Origin: Sphingobacterium sp. CZ-2
GTDB taxonomy: Bacteria; Bacteroidota; Bacteroidia; Sphingobacteriales; Sphingobacteriaceae
Direction: 5' to 3'
Length of the DNA stretch: 64,000 nucleotides
Assembly: GCF_004526235.1 (NCBI RefSeq)
Contig: NZ_CP038159.1
Coordinates: forward strand, 1,054,001-1,118,000
Part shown: positions 26,881-37,149 of the stretch, piece after piece
Position numbering within the stretch: position 1 is the stretch's first letter
How the letters are laid out: each line of letters opens with the position of its first letter
Program-made: the position numbers and the translations under genes
The notes under the pieces: model-generated
Databases searched by the model: none
Seen by the model: the letters and a program-made list of their open reading frames with translations, nothing else
What the model was told of the DNA's origin: nothing

Positions 26881-28113
26881 TTACTTTTTTGTTTGATTGT
26901 TGATTACCTCGGTCCGTAGACCGGCTGTATTATTATATATATGTTCAAATATGGCAATATTTCCTGAAATTTCGGTTCCAGTAGCAAGCTTTCTTCGTTC
27001 TAACATGTCCAAGAATTTATCAAACCGATAGCTTGAATAATCATCCCCTACCTGCCAGCTGAAATCCGGCACAAATTTGGGAATTATATTTGACATTGCC
27101 ACCTGCGCAGCTACCCCAATTACGGTACCTGTATTTACGGAGGAATTTATCCCTAACATGGCCAGATCCCCCATGATCATCCCACATTTCAACACATCGG
27201 TCTGCCGATACGAAAGGTATTCATAATCATATAACCTTACATCCTGCCAATTGTTTTTCAGATTGGAGTTTGACGATCCTGCCCCAATATTACAACCCTC
27301 CCCGATTACCGAACAACCTAGGTAACCATCATGCCCTTTTGCACTATTGCCCCAGATCACCGTATTATTTACTTCACCGGCAATCGTACTGCCTGGACCA
27401 ATGCTCACATTCGGATATAAGCGAGCCATCATCTTCACCCTGGCCGATTCACCGATAGCGACTTGCCCACGCAAGAAACTACCCTCTTCCAACTGCGCAT
27501 TTTTACCTATATATATAGGCCCATCCAGACTGTTCAAACTGACCCCTTCCACGTGCGCACCAGGTTCGATAAAAATACGATCTCCGAAAAGCATATTATT
27601 GGATGAAATTGCCGCTGAGACCCTTCCTTTGGTCAGTAATTCAAAATCGAATTCCAACTGTTGCTTATTCTGTAGGAAAATATCCTCTGGATGATGGATA
27701 AACTGAACATTGGAACTGCTTTTCACGGGTTGTAAACTGGAAATGATCCCCGGTATATCTTCCGGAATGAAATCCAACTTGCAGGCAATCCATCGATCGG
27801 AAGAGACCAAAACCTCACCAACACGTAAGTTCTCCAGCTCCTCCAAGAGCGAAATATCAGGCAAAACATTCGCCTGAATAATCAGAAACAGATTCTTTAA
27901 GGAAGGATCAGTTGAAGAATGATCATCAATTGGAAAAGACGGTTGCAAATAATCTGCTGTAGCAAAGAAAACAGGTGATTGGAATATACGCTGCCATTTT
28001 TCATCGAGGGTACAGATCCCGACACGAAGATTGCCGACAGGTCTACTGGCCGAAAGCGGTAATAAATGGTTTCGCCAAGGCGCTTTATCAAATAAAAGGA
28101 TGGTTAGCGACAT
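26881..28113 (-). CDS. GlmU-like sugar nucleotidyltransferase/acetyltransferase, Bacteroidota form
   Basis: A 410-residue protein with a divergent N-terminal nucleotidyltransferase-like half ([20 protein letters not shown], with the [11 protein letters not shown] segment) and a C-terminal left-handed beta-helix of hexapeptide repeats ([26 protein letters not shown]-like units, [20 protein letters not shown]). This is the alternative GlmU group proposed to make UDP-GlcNAc in Bacteroidetes. The family's activity is inferred from genome context in the literature, so I leave the symbol blank. First gene of the four-gene operon with tpiA, prmA and mpl. Confidence 0.85.
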   Translation of the reverse strand: MSLTILLFDKAPWRNHLLPLSASRPVGNLRVGICTLDEKWQRIFQSPVFFATADYLQPSFPIDDHSSTDPSLKNLFLIIQANVLPDISLLEELENLRVGEVLVSSDRWIACKLDFIPEDIPGIISSLQPVKSSSNVQFIHHPEDIFLQNKQQLEFDFELLTKGRVSAAISSNNMLFGDRIFIEPGAHVEGVSLNSLDGPIYIGKNAQLEEGSFLRGQVAIGESARVKMMARLYPNVSIGPGSTIAGEVNNTVIWGNSAKGHDGYLGCSVIGEGCNIGAGSSNSNLKNNWQDVRLYDYEYLSYRQTDVLKCGMIMGDLAMLGINSSVNTGTVIGVAAQVAMSNIIPKFVPDFSWQVGDDYSSYRFDKFLDMLERRKLATGTEISGNIAIFEHIYNNTAGLRTEVINNQTKK

Positions 28114-28128
28114 GGCCTAAAATTACAT

Positions 28129-28162
28129 AAAAAAATCCCGATAATAAACTTATCGGGATATC
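28129..28162 (-). terminator. rpmE2 terminator
   Basis: Minus strand ATCCCGATAA/TTATCGGGAT stem (10 bp, 5-nt loop), followed by TTTTTTT, 25 bp after the L31 stop and before the GlmU-like operon. Confidence 0.9.
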
Positions 28163-28187
28163 CTTTAAATTCTTAAAAGAAAATAAA

Positions 28188-28436
28188 TTATTTCTTGTTG
28201 TAGCGGCTACGGAACTTATCGATACGTCCAGCAGTATCTACTAACTTCATTTTACCAGTGTAGAATGGGTGTGAAGTGTGAGAGATCTCTAATTTCACTA
28301 ATGGATATTCATTGCCATCTTCCCAAGTAATACTTTCTTTCGTGTCAACACAAGATTTAGTGATGAAAGCGTAGTCATTCGACATATCTTTAAATACAAC
28401 TAATCTGTAGTTTGATGGATGCAATTCTTTTTTCAT
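28188..28436 (-). CDS. rpmE2: Ribosomal protein L31, type B
   Basis: An 82-residue large-subunit protein. [20 protein letters not shown] and [20 protein letters not shown] are family signatures. The zinc-binding Cys set of type A L31 is absent (only one Cys, in KSCVDTKES), so this is the zinc-independent type B form, which in many bacteria replaces type A when zinc is short. Own promoter and terminator. Confidence 0.97.
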   Translation of the reverse strand: MKKELHPSNYRLVVFKDMSNDYAFITKSCVDTKESITWEDGNEYPLVKLEISHTSHPFYTGKMKLVDTAGRIDKFRSRYNKK

Positions 28437-28474
28437 TTTATCTTATGATTACTATATATTCAACAATTGAGGTG

Positions 28475-28482
28475 CAAAGATA
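28475..28482 (-). promoter_or_regulatory. Bacteroidota -7 promoter element before rpmE2
   Basis: Minus strand TATCTTTG (followed by CACC) matches TAnnTTTG, 38 bp before the start codon. Confidence 0.6.
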
Positions 28483-28584
28483 ATTTTTTTTTCATTCAAA
28501 AGCAATACTGTGCGGATATTTCCTTCCACATTTTTTAACTATTGTTGAAAACTTCCATACCCTCCCTAAATAGATGCACAAATA

Positions 28585-28615
28585 TTGTAAAAACTTAGCT
28601 TATTTCCTACTTTTG
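28585..28615 (+). promoter_or_regulatory. lysS promoter, TTG-N20-TACTTTTG
   Basis: TTG at 28585-28587 and TACTTTTG at 28608-28615 with a 20-bp spacer match the full Bacteroidota primary promoter. Transcription would start just before the lysS leader, about 20 bp from the ATG. Confidence 0.7.
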
Positions 28616-28640
28616 CAATTCATTACAAGTCCGAAAAAAC

Positions 28641-30359
28641 ATGAGTATTGGATTATCAGAACAAGAACAACAACGAAGATTAAATCTTCAAGCTTTAATC
28701 GACCTCGGTATTAACCCCTTCCCTGCAGAGAAATTCGACGTGAATGCTACGGCAGAAGATATATTAGCCAACTACGAAAGAGATAAAATAAACTATAAGA
28801 ACATCAGCTTTGCTGGTCGTATCATGAGCCGTCGTGTGATGGGTAGTGCATCGTTCTTAGAGCTTCAGGATTCTACTGGCCGTATACAGGCTTATGTAAA
28901 GCGCGATGATATCTGCCCAGGAGAAGACAAGACCTTATATAATACGGTATTTAAGAAATTATTGGATATCGGCGATATCGTGGGTATCACGGGTTTTGTG
29001 TTCACGACACAAACTGGTGAGATTTCTATCCACGTACAGACCTTAACGGTATTGACCAAATCCCTTCGTCCATTGCCGATTGTAAAAGAGGCAGATGGCA
29101 AGACCTTTGATGCCTTTACCGATCCAGAACAACGCTATCGAATGCGTTATGTGGATCTGATCGTGAACCCACAGAACAAGGATATCTTTGTAAAGCGTAC
29201 GAAACTGTTCAATGCGATGCGTGAATTCTTCAACAACGCGGGCTATATGGAGGTGGAGACACCAGTGCTTCAATCTATCCCTGGAGGAGCTGCTGCGCGT
29301 CCGTTCATCACGCACCACAATGCATTGGATATTCCATTGTACTTGCGTATTGCCAATGAACTTTACTTAAAAAGATTGATCGTCGGTGGATTTGATGGGG
29401 TGTATGAGTTTTCCAAAAACTTCCGTAACGAAGGAATGGACCGTACGCATAATCCTGAATTTACCGCGATGGAGATCTATGTAGCCTATAAAGACTACAA
29501 CTGGATGATGGATTTCACAGAGCGCTTATTGGAGCACTGTGCGATTGCAGTAAACGGAACGACAAAAGCGACGTTCAACGAGCATGAAATCGATTTCCGC
29601 GCGCCATATCCACGTGTGAGCATGGCTGCTGCCATCCAACAGTTCACGGGTTTTGATATCACTGGAAAATCGGAAGATGAGATCCGCGAGGCTGCTAAAG
29701 GAATGGGTATTGCGGTGAATGATACCATGGGTAAAGGAAAATTGATCGATGAGATCTTCGGCGAGAAATGTGAAGGAAATTTCATTCAGCCAACCTTTAT
29801 CACGGATTATCCGATTGAGATGTCGCCTTTGACCAAAAAGCACCGCCATAATCCGGAATTAACGGAACGTTTTGAATTGATGGTTTGTGGTAAGGAGATT
29901 GCGAATGCATATTCGGAGTTGAATGATCCGATCGATCAGCGTGAGCGTTTTGAGGATCAGTTGAAGCTTTCGGAAAAAGGAGATGATGAGGCGATGTTTA
30001 TCGATCAGGATTTCTTGAGAGCATTGGAATATGGTATGCCGCCTACATCGGGATTGGGAATCGGAATGGATAGGTTGATTATGTTCTTGACAAATAACCC
30101 ATCGATTCAAGAGGTGTTGTTCTTCCCGCAGATGCGTCCGGAGAAGGCAGCGAAGGTAACTACTGTGGCGGATTATGTGGAGCAAGGAATTCCGGAGGTA
30201 TGGGTGCCGGTATTGCAGAAAATGGGATTTTTGACGATTGAGAGCTTGAAAGAAGCGAATCCGAATAAGGTGTTTAATGATTTAGGCGGGATGAGAAAGA
30301 AGATGAAGTTGGATGTGGCGATGCCAAGTAAGGATGAGGTAATGGCTTGGTTTGAGTAA
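28641..30359 (+). CDS. lysS: Lysyl-tRNA synthetase, class II
   Basis: A 572-residue enzyme that charges tRNA-Lys. The N-terminal OB-fold anticodon-binding domain (FAGRIMSRRVMGSASFLELQ...) is followed by the class II core: motif 1 in the AMREFFNNAGYMEVETPVLQ region, motif 2 FSKNFRNEGMDRTHNPEFT, motif 3 GLGIGMDRLIMFLTN. About 70 residues after the core (from VLFFPQMRPEK to the end) extend beyond E. coli LysS, with KMGFLTIESLKEANPNK, a small helical tail often seen in Bacteroidota LysS. Confidence 0.97.
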   Translation: MSIGLSEQEQQRRLNLQALIDLGINPFPAEKFDVNATAEDILANYERDKINYKNISFAGRIMSRRVMGSASFLELQDSTGRIQAYVKRDDICPGEDKTLYNTVFKKLLDIGDIVGITGFVFTTQTGEISIHVQTLTVLTKSLRPLPIVKEADGKTFDAFTDPEQRYRMRYVDLIVNPQNKDIFVKRTKLFNAMREFFNNAGYMEVETPVLQSIPGGAAARPFITHHNALDIPLYLRIANELYLKRLIVGGFDGVYEFSKNFRNEGMDRTHNPEFTAMEIYVAYKDYNWMMDFTERLLEHCAIAVNGTTKATFNEHEIDFRAPYPRVSMAAAIQQFTGFDITGKSEDEIREAAKGMGIAVNDTMGKGKLIDEIFGEKCEGNFIQPTFITDYPIEMSPLTKKHRHNPELTERFELMVCGKEIANAYSELNDPIDQRERFEDQLKLSEKGDDEAMFIDQDFLRALEYGMPPTSGLGIGMDRLIMFLTNNPSIQEVLFFPQMRPEKAAKVTTVADYVEQGIPEVWVPVLQKMGFLTIESLKEANPNKVFNDLGGMRKKMKLDVAMPSKDEVMAWFE

Positions 30360-30379
30360 GCAAGGAATTGCGACCATAC

Positions 30380-30516
30380 CGTCATTGCGAGGAACCCACC
30401 GTCATTGCGAGGAACGAAGCAATCCATCGTCATTGCGATAATACCGTCATTGCGAGGAACGAAGCAATCTTTAAACTAATCGAAAGATTGCTTCGTCGTA
30501 CCTCCTCGCAATGACG
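30380..30516. repeat. Cluster of CATTGCGAGGA repeats, direct and inverted
   Basis: Direct pieces at 30380-30395, 30400-30425, 30428-30438 and 30445-30471, then a full inverted copy at 30483-30516. Lengths between copies are irregular (a few bases), so this is not a CRISPR array. It lies between the ends of the convergent lysS and M16 genes. Confidence 0.85.
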
Positions 30517-30532
30517 ATATGAAAAAACATAA

Positions 30533-30569
30533 AAAAAATGGATGCTAATTTCTTAGCATCCATTTCTTT
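30533..30569. terminator. Bidirectional terminator between lysS and the M16 peptidase gene
   Basis: AAATGGATGCTAA/TTAGCATCCATTT is a 13-bp stem with a 3-4 nt loop. On the minus strand it is followed by eight T, on the plus strand by CTTTT. Confidence 0.85.
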
Positions 30570-30620
30570 TATATCCCGAATTCTTCTTAATCAAAAAAAT
30601 CCGAGTCTACTTCTTCCAAC

Positions 30621-33482
30621 TTATTTCTTCACCTGATCAGGTAACAAAATAAATTTAAACAATTGATCTTCTTTCAGATACTTGTTCGCTACGGCTTTCA
30701 CAGTCGCTGGAGTTACCTTATTCAACTGCTCCAAATAAACAGTAGGATAAGTCACATCACGACCTACCTGCAAAGCACCAGAAATCTGGCTTAACCAATA
30801 CCTGTTCTCACGTTGGTTAACCTCAAACTGACGTTTCTGTTCGATCACAAATTTATCCAAATCCACTTGCGAAGGACCATCTTTCTTAATCTTACGGAAT
30901 TCATCCAACGTAGAATTAATCAAAGAAGGATATTTATCCACGCTGGTACCAAATCCAACATTAAAGGAATAACGTTGCGTAGGGAATTTAGAATAAGAAG
31001 CTCTTGCTCCCGTTCCATATACCCCACTCTCCTCTTCACGAAGACGCTCGATCAATCTATTGGAAAGGATAGTCTCCAATGCTGCTAAATTCATGTTCTC
31101 CGCATCGTTGTAGGTATAATCGCCATAAATGGACAATCTTACGTTAGCCTTTGCTTCCTGACCCTTATTAACGATCTTCTCTACCCCTTTTGCAGGCTCA
31201 ACAATCTTCAGATCCTTCGCTTCCTCCTTACGGTTGGTCGCTGGCAAAGCTGCTAAGTAATTCTCCAAATAAGGTTTGATTTCCGCTTCGGTAAATGAAC
31301 CCACGATCACGAAAGTAAAGTCAGATGCATCCGCGAAACGATCTTTGTAGATCTCCAATGCACGCGCTTGTTTTACTTGATCCAACTCCGCTTTATCAGC
31401 TGGGTTTCTACGGATGTTGTTTCCATATAAGGTATTGATGATATTCTTATTGAATACAAAGTTAGGATCATTCTCGCGGTTAGCCAACATCGTAATCTGT
31501 CTGCTCATCACACTCTGGAATACATCATCTTCGATCCTAGGCTCTGTAAAGTATCCATAGATCATTTCAAATGCAGTCTTCAAGCCTTCTTTATCCGATG
31601 AGCCGGACAAACCTTCAGTACGCTCAGAAATATAAGGACTGATATTCACTTGTTTACCTGTCATGTATTTCTGCATCTCAATAGTATTCAATTGACCTAA
31701 ACCACTTGAATTCACCAATGTACCCGCCATTGATGCCGACATGTAATCCGCATCCGAATAAACGGAAGTACCACCTGGACTGAATGCTGAAATCAAGATC
31801 TCATCATTCTTGAAATTAGTAGGTTTTAATACCACTTTAACACCATTGCTCAATACGATTTCTTTCGCGCCAATCTTATCGATTGCTTTTTCGCTTTTGA
31901 TTGTTCCTTTAACAGGCTCTTTGCTCAACAATGGCAGATCAGAAACCTTATCATCATAAGCCGTTAATTGCTCCTTGTCTACATCAGCGAACCAAGTATT
32001 CACCTGTGCTTCTTGCGGCAATTTATCCTTTTCAGAATCTGGTGCTAGGATAACCACATCACGGTTGCTATCCACATAATATTCTTCACCAATAGCCACT
32101 ACCTCTTTCAAGGTCAATGTAGGCAATAATTGCTTCGTGATCTGATAACGATCTTCACTACTTAATGCCGGAGCATCTTTCAAGAAGTGGTTCAGATAAG
32201 CATTTACATAGCTATCCGATTTACGCTTATCGCGCTCCACATAAGAAGTTTCATTGGATTTCGCATAAGCAGAAACGGTACGTTTGAATTCCGATTCGGT
32301 AAAACCAAATTTATCCACACGGTCCAATTCACGAACCACCGCTTTAAAACCATCTTCAAATTGACCTGGTTTAGATACGAAATAGGCAGTTAGGTTATCC
32401 AATCCACCCATGAATTCAGAAATATCCACTCCCGCTTGAAGGAAAGGAGGATTAGCAGATTGCGTCAATTCACCTAAACGTGCATTGATCATGCTTCCGT
32501 AGATATTCTTCATCAATTCCTTGCGGTAGTCACCTACGGTTTCCACCTTACTTTCTTTATGTTTGATCAAGATCTGTCCTAAGGTATAGGCCATCTCCGG
32601 ATCCGTAACACTGATAAATTGATTTTTGTTCAATAGATCAATGCCTACTTTTTTACGTTCTTTCGGATTCTTCTCCACACGCATATCCGAGAATAGGCGT
32701 TTGATTTCCGCTTCCATTGCTACCGGATCAATATCACCTACAACGATTAAAGTTTGTAAATCCGGGCGGTACCAATCCTTATGGAATTGACGGATCAATG
32801 CAGGATCAAATCCCATCACCACTTCTTCCGTACCGATTGGTAGACGATTAGCATATAAGGAACCATTCATCAATACCGGCATGAACTTATCGCGCATACG
32901 TTGCATAGAACCACGACCACCACGCATCTCTTCCATGATGATACCACGTTCCTTCTCGATTTCATCTGTTTCCAACATGGCATCCTGTGCCCAGTCGCGC
33001 ATTACCTGAAGACCATTCTTCAACAATTCTGGATCATCCGAAGGGATTGGTAATTGATAAACCGTTTCATCAAAACCCGTATAGGCATTAAGGTCAGAAC
33101 CAAAACGAACCCCAGCTTTTTGCAGGTAATCCACCAAGGCATTCTTAGGGAAATGCTTTAGTCCATTAAAGTTCATATGCTCTAAAAAGTGCGCTAGACC
33201 TTGTTGTTTGTCGGTTTCTACGATCGAACCCACTTTCACGCCCAAATACATGGTAACACGTTTCTCTGGTTCGGTGTTTTTACGAATGTAGTAGGTAAAC
33301 CCATTCGCTAATTTTCCTTGCTTCACAGTTTGATCGAATGGTAATTTCGCATCCCATTTCAGGGAATCGGATTGCAAAATCACTTTTGCTTCAGCACTGA
33401 TGTTGCTTGGAACATAGGCAGTTGCCACTTCTGCTGTAAATGGGAGCAAAAAGGCAATTGCCAACGGCTTCAAAATTTTCAT
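30621..33482 (-). CDS. M16 family metallopeptidase (pitrilysin-like), exported
   Basis: A 953-residue protein with a signal peptide (MKILKPLAIAFLLPFTAEVA, cut near Ala22). The inverted zinc motif HFLEH (His98, Glu101, His102) and the third ligand Glu178 (EIEKERG) are intact in the first half; the second half (from about 530, AIDKIGAKEIVLSNGVKVVL) is the inactive M16 partner domain with the substrate-binding R/Y region near LREEESGVYGTGARASYSKF. Both halves are on one chain, so this is a periplasmic one-chain M16 peptidase that would degrade peptides inside its chamber. Confidence 0.95.
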   Translation of the reverse strand: MKILKPLAIAFLLPFTAEVATAYVPSNISAEAKVILQSDSLKWDAKLPFDQTVKQGKLANGFTYYIRKNTEPEKRVTMYLGVKVGSIVETDKQQGLAHFLEHMNFNGLKHFPKNALVDYLQKAGVRFGSDLNAYTGFDETVYQLPIPSDDPELLKNGLQVMRDWAQDAMLETDEIEKERGIIMEEMRGGRGSMQRMRDKFMPVLMNGSLYANRLPIGTEEVVMGFDPALIRQFHKDWYRPDLQTLIVVGDIDPVAMEAEIKRLFSDMRVEKNPKERKKVGIDLLNKNQFISVTDPEMAYTLGQILIKHKESKVETVGDYRKELMKNIYGSMINARLGELTQSANPPFLQAGVDISEFMGGLDNLTAYFVSKPGQFEDGFKAVVRELDRVDKFGFTESEFKRTVSAYAKSNETSYVERDKRKSDSYVNAYLNHFLKDAPALSSEDRYQITKQLLPTLTLKEVVAIGEEYYVDSNRDVVILAPDSEKDKLPQEAQVNTWFADVDKEQLTAYDDKVSDLPLLSKEPVKGTIKSEKAIDKIGAKEIVLSNGVKVVLKPTNFKNDEILISAFSPGGTSVYSDADYMSASMAGTLVNSSGLGQLNTIEMQKYMTGKQVNISPYISERTEGLSGSSDKEGLKTAFEMIYGYFTEPRIEDDVFQSVMSRQITMLANRENDPNFVFNKNIINTLYGNNIRRNPADKAELDQVKQARALEIYKDRFADASDFTFVIVGSFTEAEIKPYLENYLAALPATNRKEEAKDLKIVEPAKGVEKIVNKGQEAKANVRLSIYGDYTYNDAENMNLAALETILSNRLIERLREEESGVYGTGARASYSKFPTQRYSFNVGFGTSVDKYPSLINSTLDEFRKIKKDGPSQVDLDKFVIEQKRQFEVNQRENRYWLSQISGALQVGRDVTYPTVYLEQLNKVTPATVKAVANKYLKEDQLFKFILLPDQVKK

Positions 33483-33597
33483 AATCTTTATTTTTGTATA
33501 GAACGGTTATTATATAATAATGTCCCAAATTACAAGATTTTATTCGCTTTTTAAAGTTGAAAGAAAATAATAATCGATATTTAGTTATATTTAACGA

Positions 33598-34491
33598 ATG
33601 GACTGGGAAAATTTAAAAAAGGATTTCAAACGTTTTCTGCTTTTAGAACGGGGATTAAGCCAAAATAGCATTGATGCCTACCAGAATGATATCGTTAAAC
33701 TACAGCATTACTGTGAGTTAAAAGAGATCCCTCTCCAGGACATCAAGACCCGAAATATCCAAGATTTCTTGGTCTGGATCAATGAATTTGCCATTTCGGC
33801 CTTTAGCCAGGCCAGGATCCTATCGGGCATCAAAACATTTTTCCATTTCCTTCAGATCGAATACCAATGGGATAGCAACCCAGCCGAACTTATTGAAAGT
33901 CCTCGTCTTTCCCGGAAGATCCCTACTGTGCTCAGCATCCAGGAAATTGATGCCTTGATCTCGGCGATCGACCTATCCGCCGCAGAAGGGATGCGGAATA
34001 AGGCCATCCTGGAAATCCTCTATGGATGTGGCTTACGGGTTTCGGAACTTTGTGAGCTCAAGATCTCCAATTTATTTCTGGATGTGGAATTCATTAAGGT
34101 CGAAGGAAAAGGAAACAAGGAAAGGTTGATCCCCATTGGCGAGCAGGCCATCAAATTTCTAAAGATCTACCTGGAAGAGATCAGGGTGCACCAGACCATC
34201 AAACCGGGGATGGAAGATTATGTTTTCTTGAACCGTCGCGGAAACCCATTGTCCCGGGTGATGATCTTCATCATCATCAAAGACCTTGCAGAAAAAATTC
34301 GCTTGAAAAAGGATATCAGTCCGCATACCTTCCGACATAGCTTTGCTTCCCATTTGGTGGAAGGCGGTGCCGACCTGCGTGCGGTCCAGGATATGCTCGG
34401 CCATGAAAGCATCAGCACGACCGAAATCTATACGCATATTGATAAAGATTATTTACAAAGTATTATTACCCAATACCATCCAAGAAGTTAA
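33598..34491 (+). CDS. xerD: Site-specific tyrosine recombinase XerD
   Basis: A 297-residue recombinase that resolves chromosome dimers at dif. SAM-like N-terminal domain (residues 1-90), catalytic domain with Arg147 (GLRVSEL), Lys171 (GKGNKER), His243 and Arg246 (HTFRHSFASHL), His269 (LGHESISTTEIY) and nucleophile Tyr278. Length and full set of active residues indicate a housekeeping Xer protein, not a phage integrase. No partner XerC gene nearby. Confidence 0.92.
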   Translation: MDWENLKKDFKRFLLLERGLSQNSIDAYQNDIVKLQHYCELKEIPLQDIKTRNIQDFLVWINEFAISAFSQARILSGIKTFFHFLQIEYQWDSNPAELIESPRLSRKIPTVLSIQEIDALISAIDLSAAEGMRNKAILEILYGCGLRVSELCELKISNLFLDVEFIKVEGKGNKERLIPIGEQAIKFLKIYLEEIRVHQTIKPGMEDYVFLNRRGNPLSRVMIFIIIKDLAEKIRLKKDISPHTFRHSFASHLVEGGADLRAVQDMLGHESISTTEIYTHIDKDYLQSIITQYHPRS

Positions 34492-34555
34492 TCGGATTTG
34501 TAGACATTCCTGCTAAAAAGAATTTCCCTGTTAATGCAACAAAGTTTATTTTAAT

Positions 34556-34586
34556 TTGCAACACTATTGCATTTGCATTATCTTTG
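34556..34586 (+). promoter_or_regulatory. Promoter with overlapping palindromic operator, probable zinc-responsive (Zur-like)
   Basis: TTG (34556-34558), a 20-bp spacer and TATCTTTG (34579-34586) make a full Bacteroidota promoter. The spacer holds TGCAA-CACTA-TTGCA (34557-34571), a perfect 5-bp inverted repeat covering the -33 side, and a further ATGCAAC half lies at 34534-34540. A repressor bound there would block polymerase. Zinc and a Fur-family protein are inferred from the genes downstream. Confidence 0.6.
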
Positions 34587-34590
34587 TGCT

Positions 34591-34962
34591 GTGATAAATT
34601 GGATTGGAACAAAGAAAAGAGGAATTGCCAGTATCTGGATCGGTATTATATGCCTTTCCCTTGGCCTGATTTCCTTTCATACCCATGATCATACATCACA
34701 TGATTGTGCACATCATGGACATGCACATGCTGAGGACCATGCACATTCTCATTCTGCCGATCATTCCCATGAGGACTGTACCTACTGTTTTTTATTTTAT
34801 CATCAACAGGTAGATCAATTATTCCAGTGGAACTGGGAGAATAAAGCAGTAGAATGGCCAATAGAAAAATTTTCTCCTTCCTTATATCATGAAGGAATTG
34901 TCAGCAGACAAAGCATTCCTTATTCCCTTCGAGGGCCACCATCCTATTTCTTGGCTGTATAA
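34591..34962 (+). CDS. Small membrane-anchored His-rich protein
   Basis: A 123-residue protein if started at the GTG at 34591. The frame is open to a TTG at 34567, but that lies between the promoter elements and cannot be translated from this transcript. A hydrophobic helix (ASIWIGIICLSLGLISF) is followed by a region in which about 15 of 40 residues are His with Asp, Glu and Cys (HTHDHTSHDCAHHGHAHAED). Such stretches bind zinc or other transition metals. It precedes a ZnuD-like receptor by 90 bp, which suggests a periplasmic metal-holding or sensing role. No named family is certain. Confidence 0.7.
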   Translation: MINWIGTKKRGIASIWIGIICLSLGLISFHTHDHTSHDCAHHGHAHAEDHAHSHSADHSHEDCTYCFLFYHQQVDQLFQWNWENKAVEWPIEKFSPSLYHEGIVSRQSIPYSLRGPPSYFLAV

Positions 34963-35051
34963 TTCCTTACAGCAGATCCCATTAAAAGGCTACCATATTT
35001 TAATGCCTTCCATATTTTAAAGGCTACATTTTTTTAGCGTAATCTAAATAC

Positions 35052-37124
35052 ATGCTTAGAATACTATTCCTGTGCATGATGTTAGGTCCTTGGACCGTCA
35101 TCTTGGCACAGCACCATGAAACGATCGAGGAGGTAAAAGTCTCTGCGAAACGACATGAACAAGGCACAGCCGTGAGGCAAAACCTATCCCAAGAGGAGAT
35201 CGACGAAAGCAAGGGCAAGACCTTGGCAGAACGTTTCAGTAATTTATCTGGCGTCAGTCTTTTGAGCTCTGGCCATAGCATATTAAAGCCGGTGATAAAC
35301 GGGCTACATAGTAACCGCATTCTGATGTTGAACCAAGGCGTAAAGCATGAAGGACAACAATGGGGTATGGAGCATGCGCCGGAGATCGACCCTTTTTCGG
35401 CAGACGATTTTGAACTGATCAAGGGTGCCCAAGCGGTTCGCTATGGTGCGGATGCCTTGGCAGGCGTGCTGATCAGCAAATCCAGAAGCATCAAAACCGA
35501 TAGCCTGCATGGCGCTATAGATTTATTGGGATTCAGTAACGGGCGAGGGTTTTCAGGAAACGTGCTGTTGGAAGGAGGCTTGAAAAGTATATCCAATCTG
35601 GGTTGGAAAGCCCAGCTTTCCGGCAAGAAATTGGGAAATAGCAAAACTGCCGATTATTATCTAGGGAACACCGGCGTGCAGGAGCTTAACTTCTCCGGAC
35701 AGGTTCAGTATAAATTAGCGAATCATGCTTTTGATGCCTATTACAGTCGCTTCCAAACCGAGCTGGGTGTATTCTATGGTGCTCATGTCGGGAATATCAA
35801 TGATATCCTGGCGAGGATTGCCCATGGTGAACCTTTGGAGCATTATGATTTTTCTTACGACATACAAGCGCCAAAGCAGGATGTCAGTCATCAATTGGCG
35901 CGTTTGAACTATCAATATTCCTTCGGGAATGACCTGCGATTGGAAGCTCAATATGGATGGCAAAGGAACCACCGCAAGGAGTTCGACCGCCGTCGTGCTG
36001 TAGCAGATGATGTACCTATGGCTGATATGGTGCTGGACAACCATTCCCTGGAACTGTTGCTGAAGAAAAAGGGATATACCATCGGTATGCAGGCTGGAAA
36101 TCAGGTGAACAACAATACCCCTGGAACTGGCACCACCCCTATCATTCCCAACTTTGAAAGCTGGTCGATCGGCTTGTTCGGAATGCATCAACAAGTTTGG
36201 GATCGATTTTTATTGGAACTGGGATGGCGATATGATTTCCGATATTTCGATGCTGCCGGGTATAGGTACCGTTATAATGATCCTAACGAAAGCATCCCAC
36301 AGCAATACCTGCTCACAGACCAACGGAATTTCCATAATTTCTCCGGATCAGTGGGCGGGAAATACCAACTCGATTCCAAATGGGCAATACGGTCGAATGT
36401 GGGTTTGGCCTGGCGAGCACCTACGGCCAATGAACTGTATGCAGATGGGGTTCATCATGGTGCGGGGATCTATGAGATCGGTGATCTTGATCTAAAGGCC
36501 GAACAGGGATTGAAATGGGTAAATTCGATCAGCCGCGAAGCGGATGATTTTGCCTTCCAACTGGATGGGTATGCGCAGTATATTGCAAATTATATCTATT
36601 CCACCCCGAATCCAGATTCGGTAAGACAGACCATCCGAGGAACTTTTCCGGTTTTTAGCTATACGCAGCACAATGCTTTGTTCTTTGGTCTGGACCTGAA
36701 TGCGAAATGGGCATTTTTGGATCATTGGCAGTACCAGATCAATGCGGGTTTAGTGCGCGCAAAGAACCTGAGTATGGATAGTTACCTGCCTTATATTCCT
36801 TCGGATCAGTTTACACAGAGCTTGGCTTGGAGCTATGCTCCCCAGGATAAAGGATATGTTAAATTATCCCATCAGTTTGTAGCCAAACAAAATCGGTATG
36901 AAGCAGGAACGGACTTTATGGCTCCTCCCCCTGCCTATCACCTAATGCATGTACATGTTTACAAAGCTTTTCGCTTAGGCAGGGAAACCAATCAATTGGT
37001 CAATCTAGGTTTGCGTGTTGAGAATATATTCAATAACCAATATAAGGATTATATGGATCGATTCCGTTATTATGCGCATCGTCCTGGCCGAAACTTTATT
37101 TTATCCATTAATTATACATTTTAG
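35052..37124 (+). CDS. TonB-dependent outer-membrane receptor, probably for zinc
   Basis: A 690-residue receptor: signal peptide, N-terminal TonB-box region and plug (RILMLNQGVKHEGQQWG, then DFELIKGAQAVRYGADALAG), and a 22-strand-type barrel ending in Phe (NFILSINYTF). It lacks the long carboxypeptidase-like extension of SusC proteins, so it is a small-ligand receptor. Many His/Asp pairs occur in the plug and loops (MEHAPEIDPFSADD, ADGVHHGAG). Zinc is inferred from the His-rich neighbours and the operator; iron or copper cannot be excluded. Confidence 0.85.
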   Translation: MLRILFLCMMLGPWTVILAQHHETIEEVKVSAKRHEQGTAVRQNLSQEEIDESKGKTLAERFSNLSGVSLLSSGHSILKPVINGLHSNRILMLNQGVKHEGQQWGMEHAPEIDPFSADDFELIKGAQAVRYGADALAGVLISKSRSIKTDSLHGAIDLLGFSNGRGFSGNVLLEGGLKSISNLGWKAQLSGKKLGNSKTADYYLGNTGVQELNFSGQVQYKLANHAFDAYYSRFQTELGVFYGAHVGNINDILARIAHGEPLEHYDFSYDIQAPKQDVSHQLARLNYQYSFGNDLRLEAQYGWQRNHRKEFDRRRAVADDVPMADMVLDNHSLELLLKKKGYTIGMQAGNQVNNNTPGTGTTPIIPNFESWSIGLFGMHQQVWDRFLLELGWRYDFRYFDAAGYRYRYNDPNESIPQQYLLTDQRNFHNFSGSVGGKYQLDSKWAIRSNVGLAWRAPTANELYADGVHHGAGIYEIGDLDLKAEQGLKWVNSISREADDFAFQLDGYAQYIANYIYSTPNPDSVRQTIRGTFPVFSYTQHNALFFGLDLNAKWAFLDHWQYQINAGLVRAKNLSMDSYLPYIPSDQFTQSLAWSYAPQDKGYVKLSHQFVAKQNRYEAGTDFMAPPPAYHLMHVHVYKAFRLGRETNQLVNLGLRVENIFNNQYKDYMDRFRYYAHRPGRNFILSINYTF

Positions 37125-37149
37125 AAAAAAACATTAAAAAAACATAATC

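Noticed and set aside
30380..30516. Possible CRISPR array
   Set aside because: Repeat copies are incomplete, some inverted, with spacers of only a few bases; no cas genes are present.
34567..34590. TTG start of the His-rich protein
   Set aside because: It lies between the -33 and -7 promoter elements, upstream of the expected transcription start.
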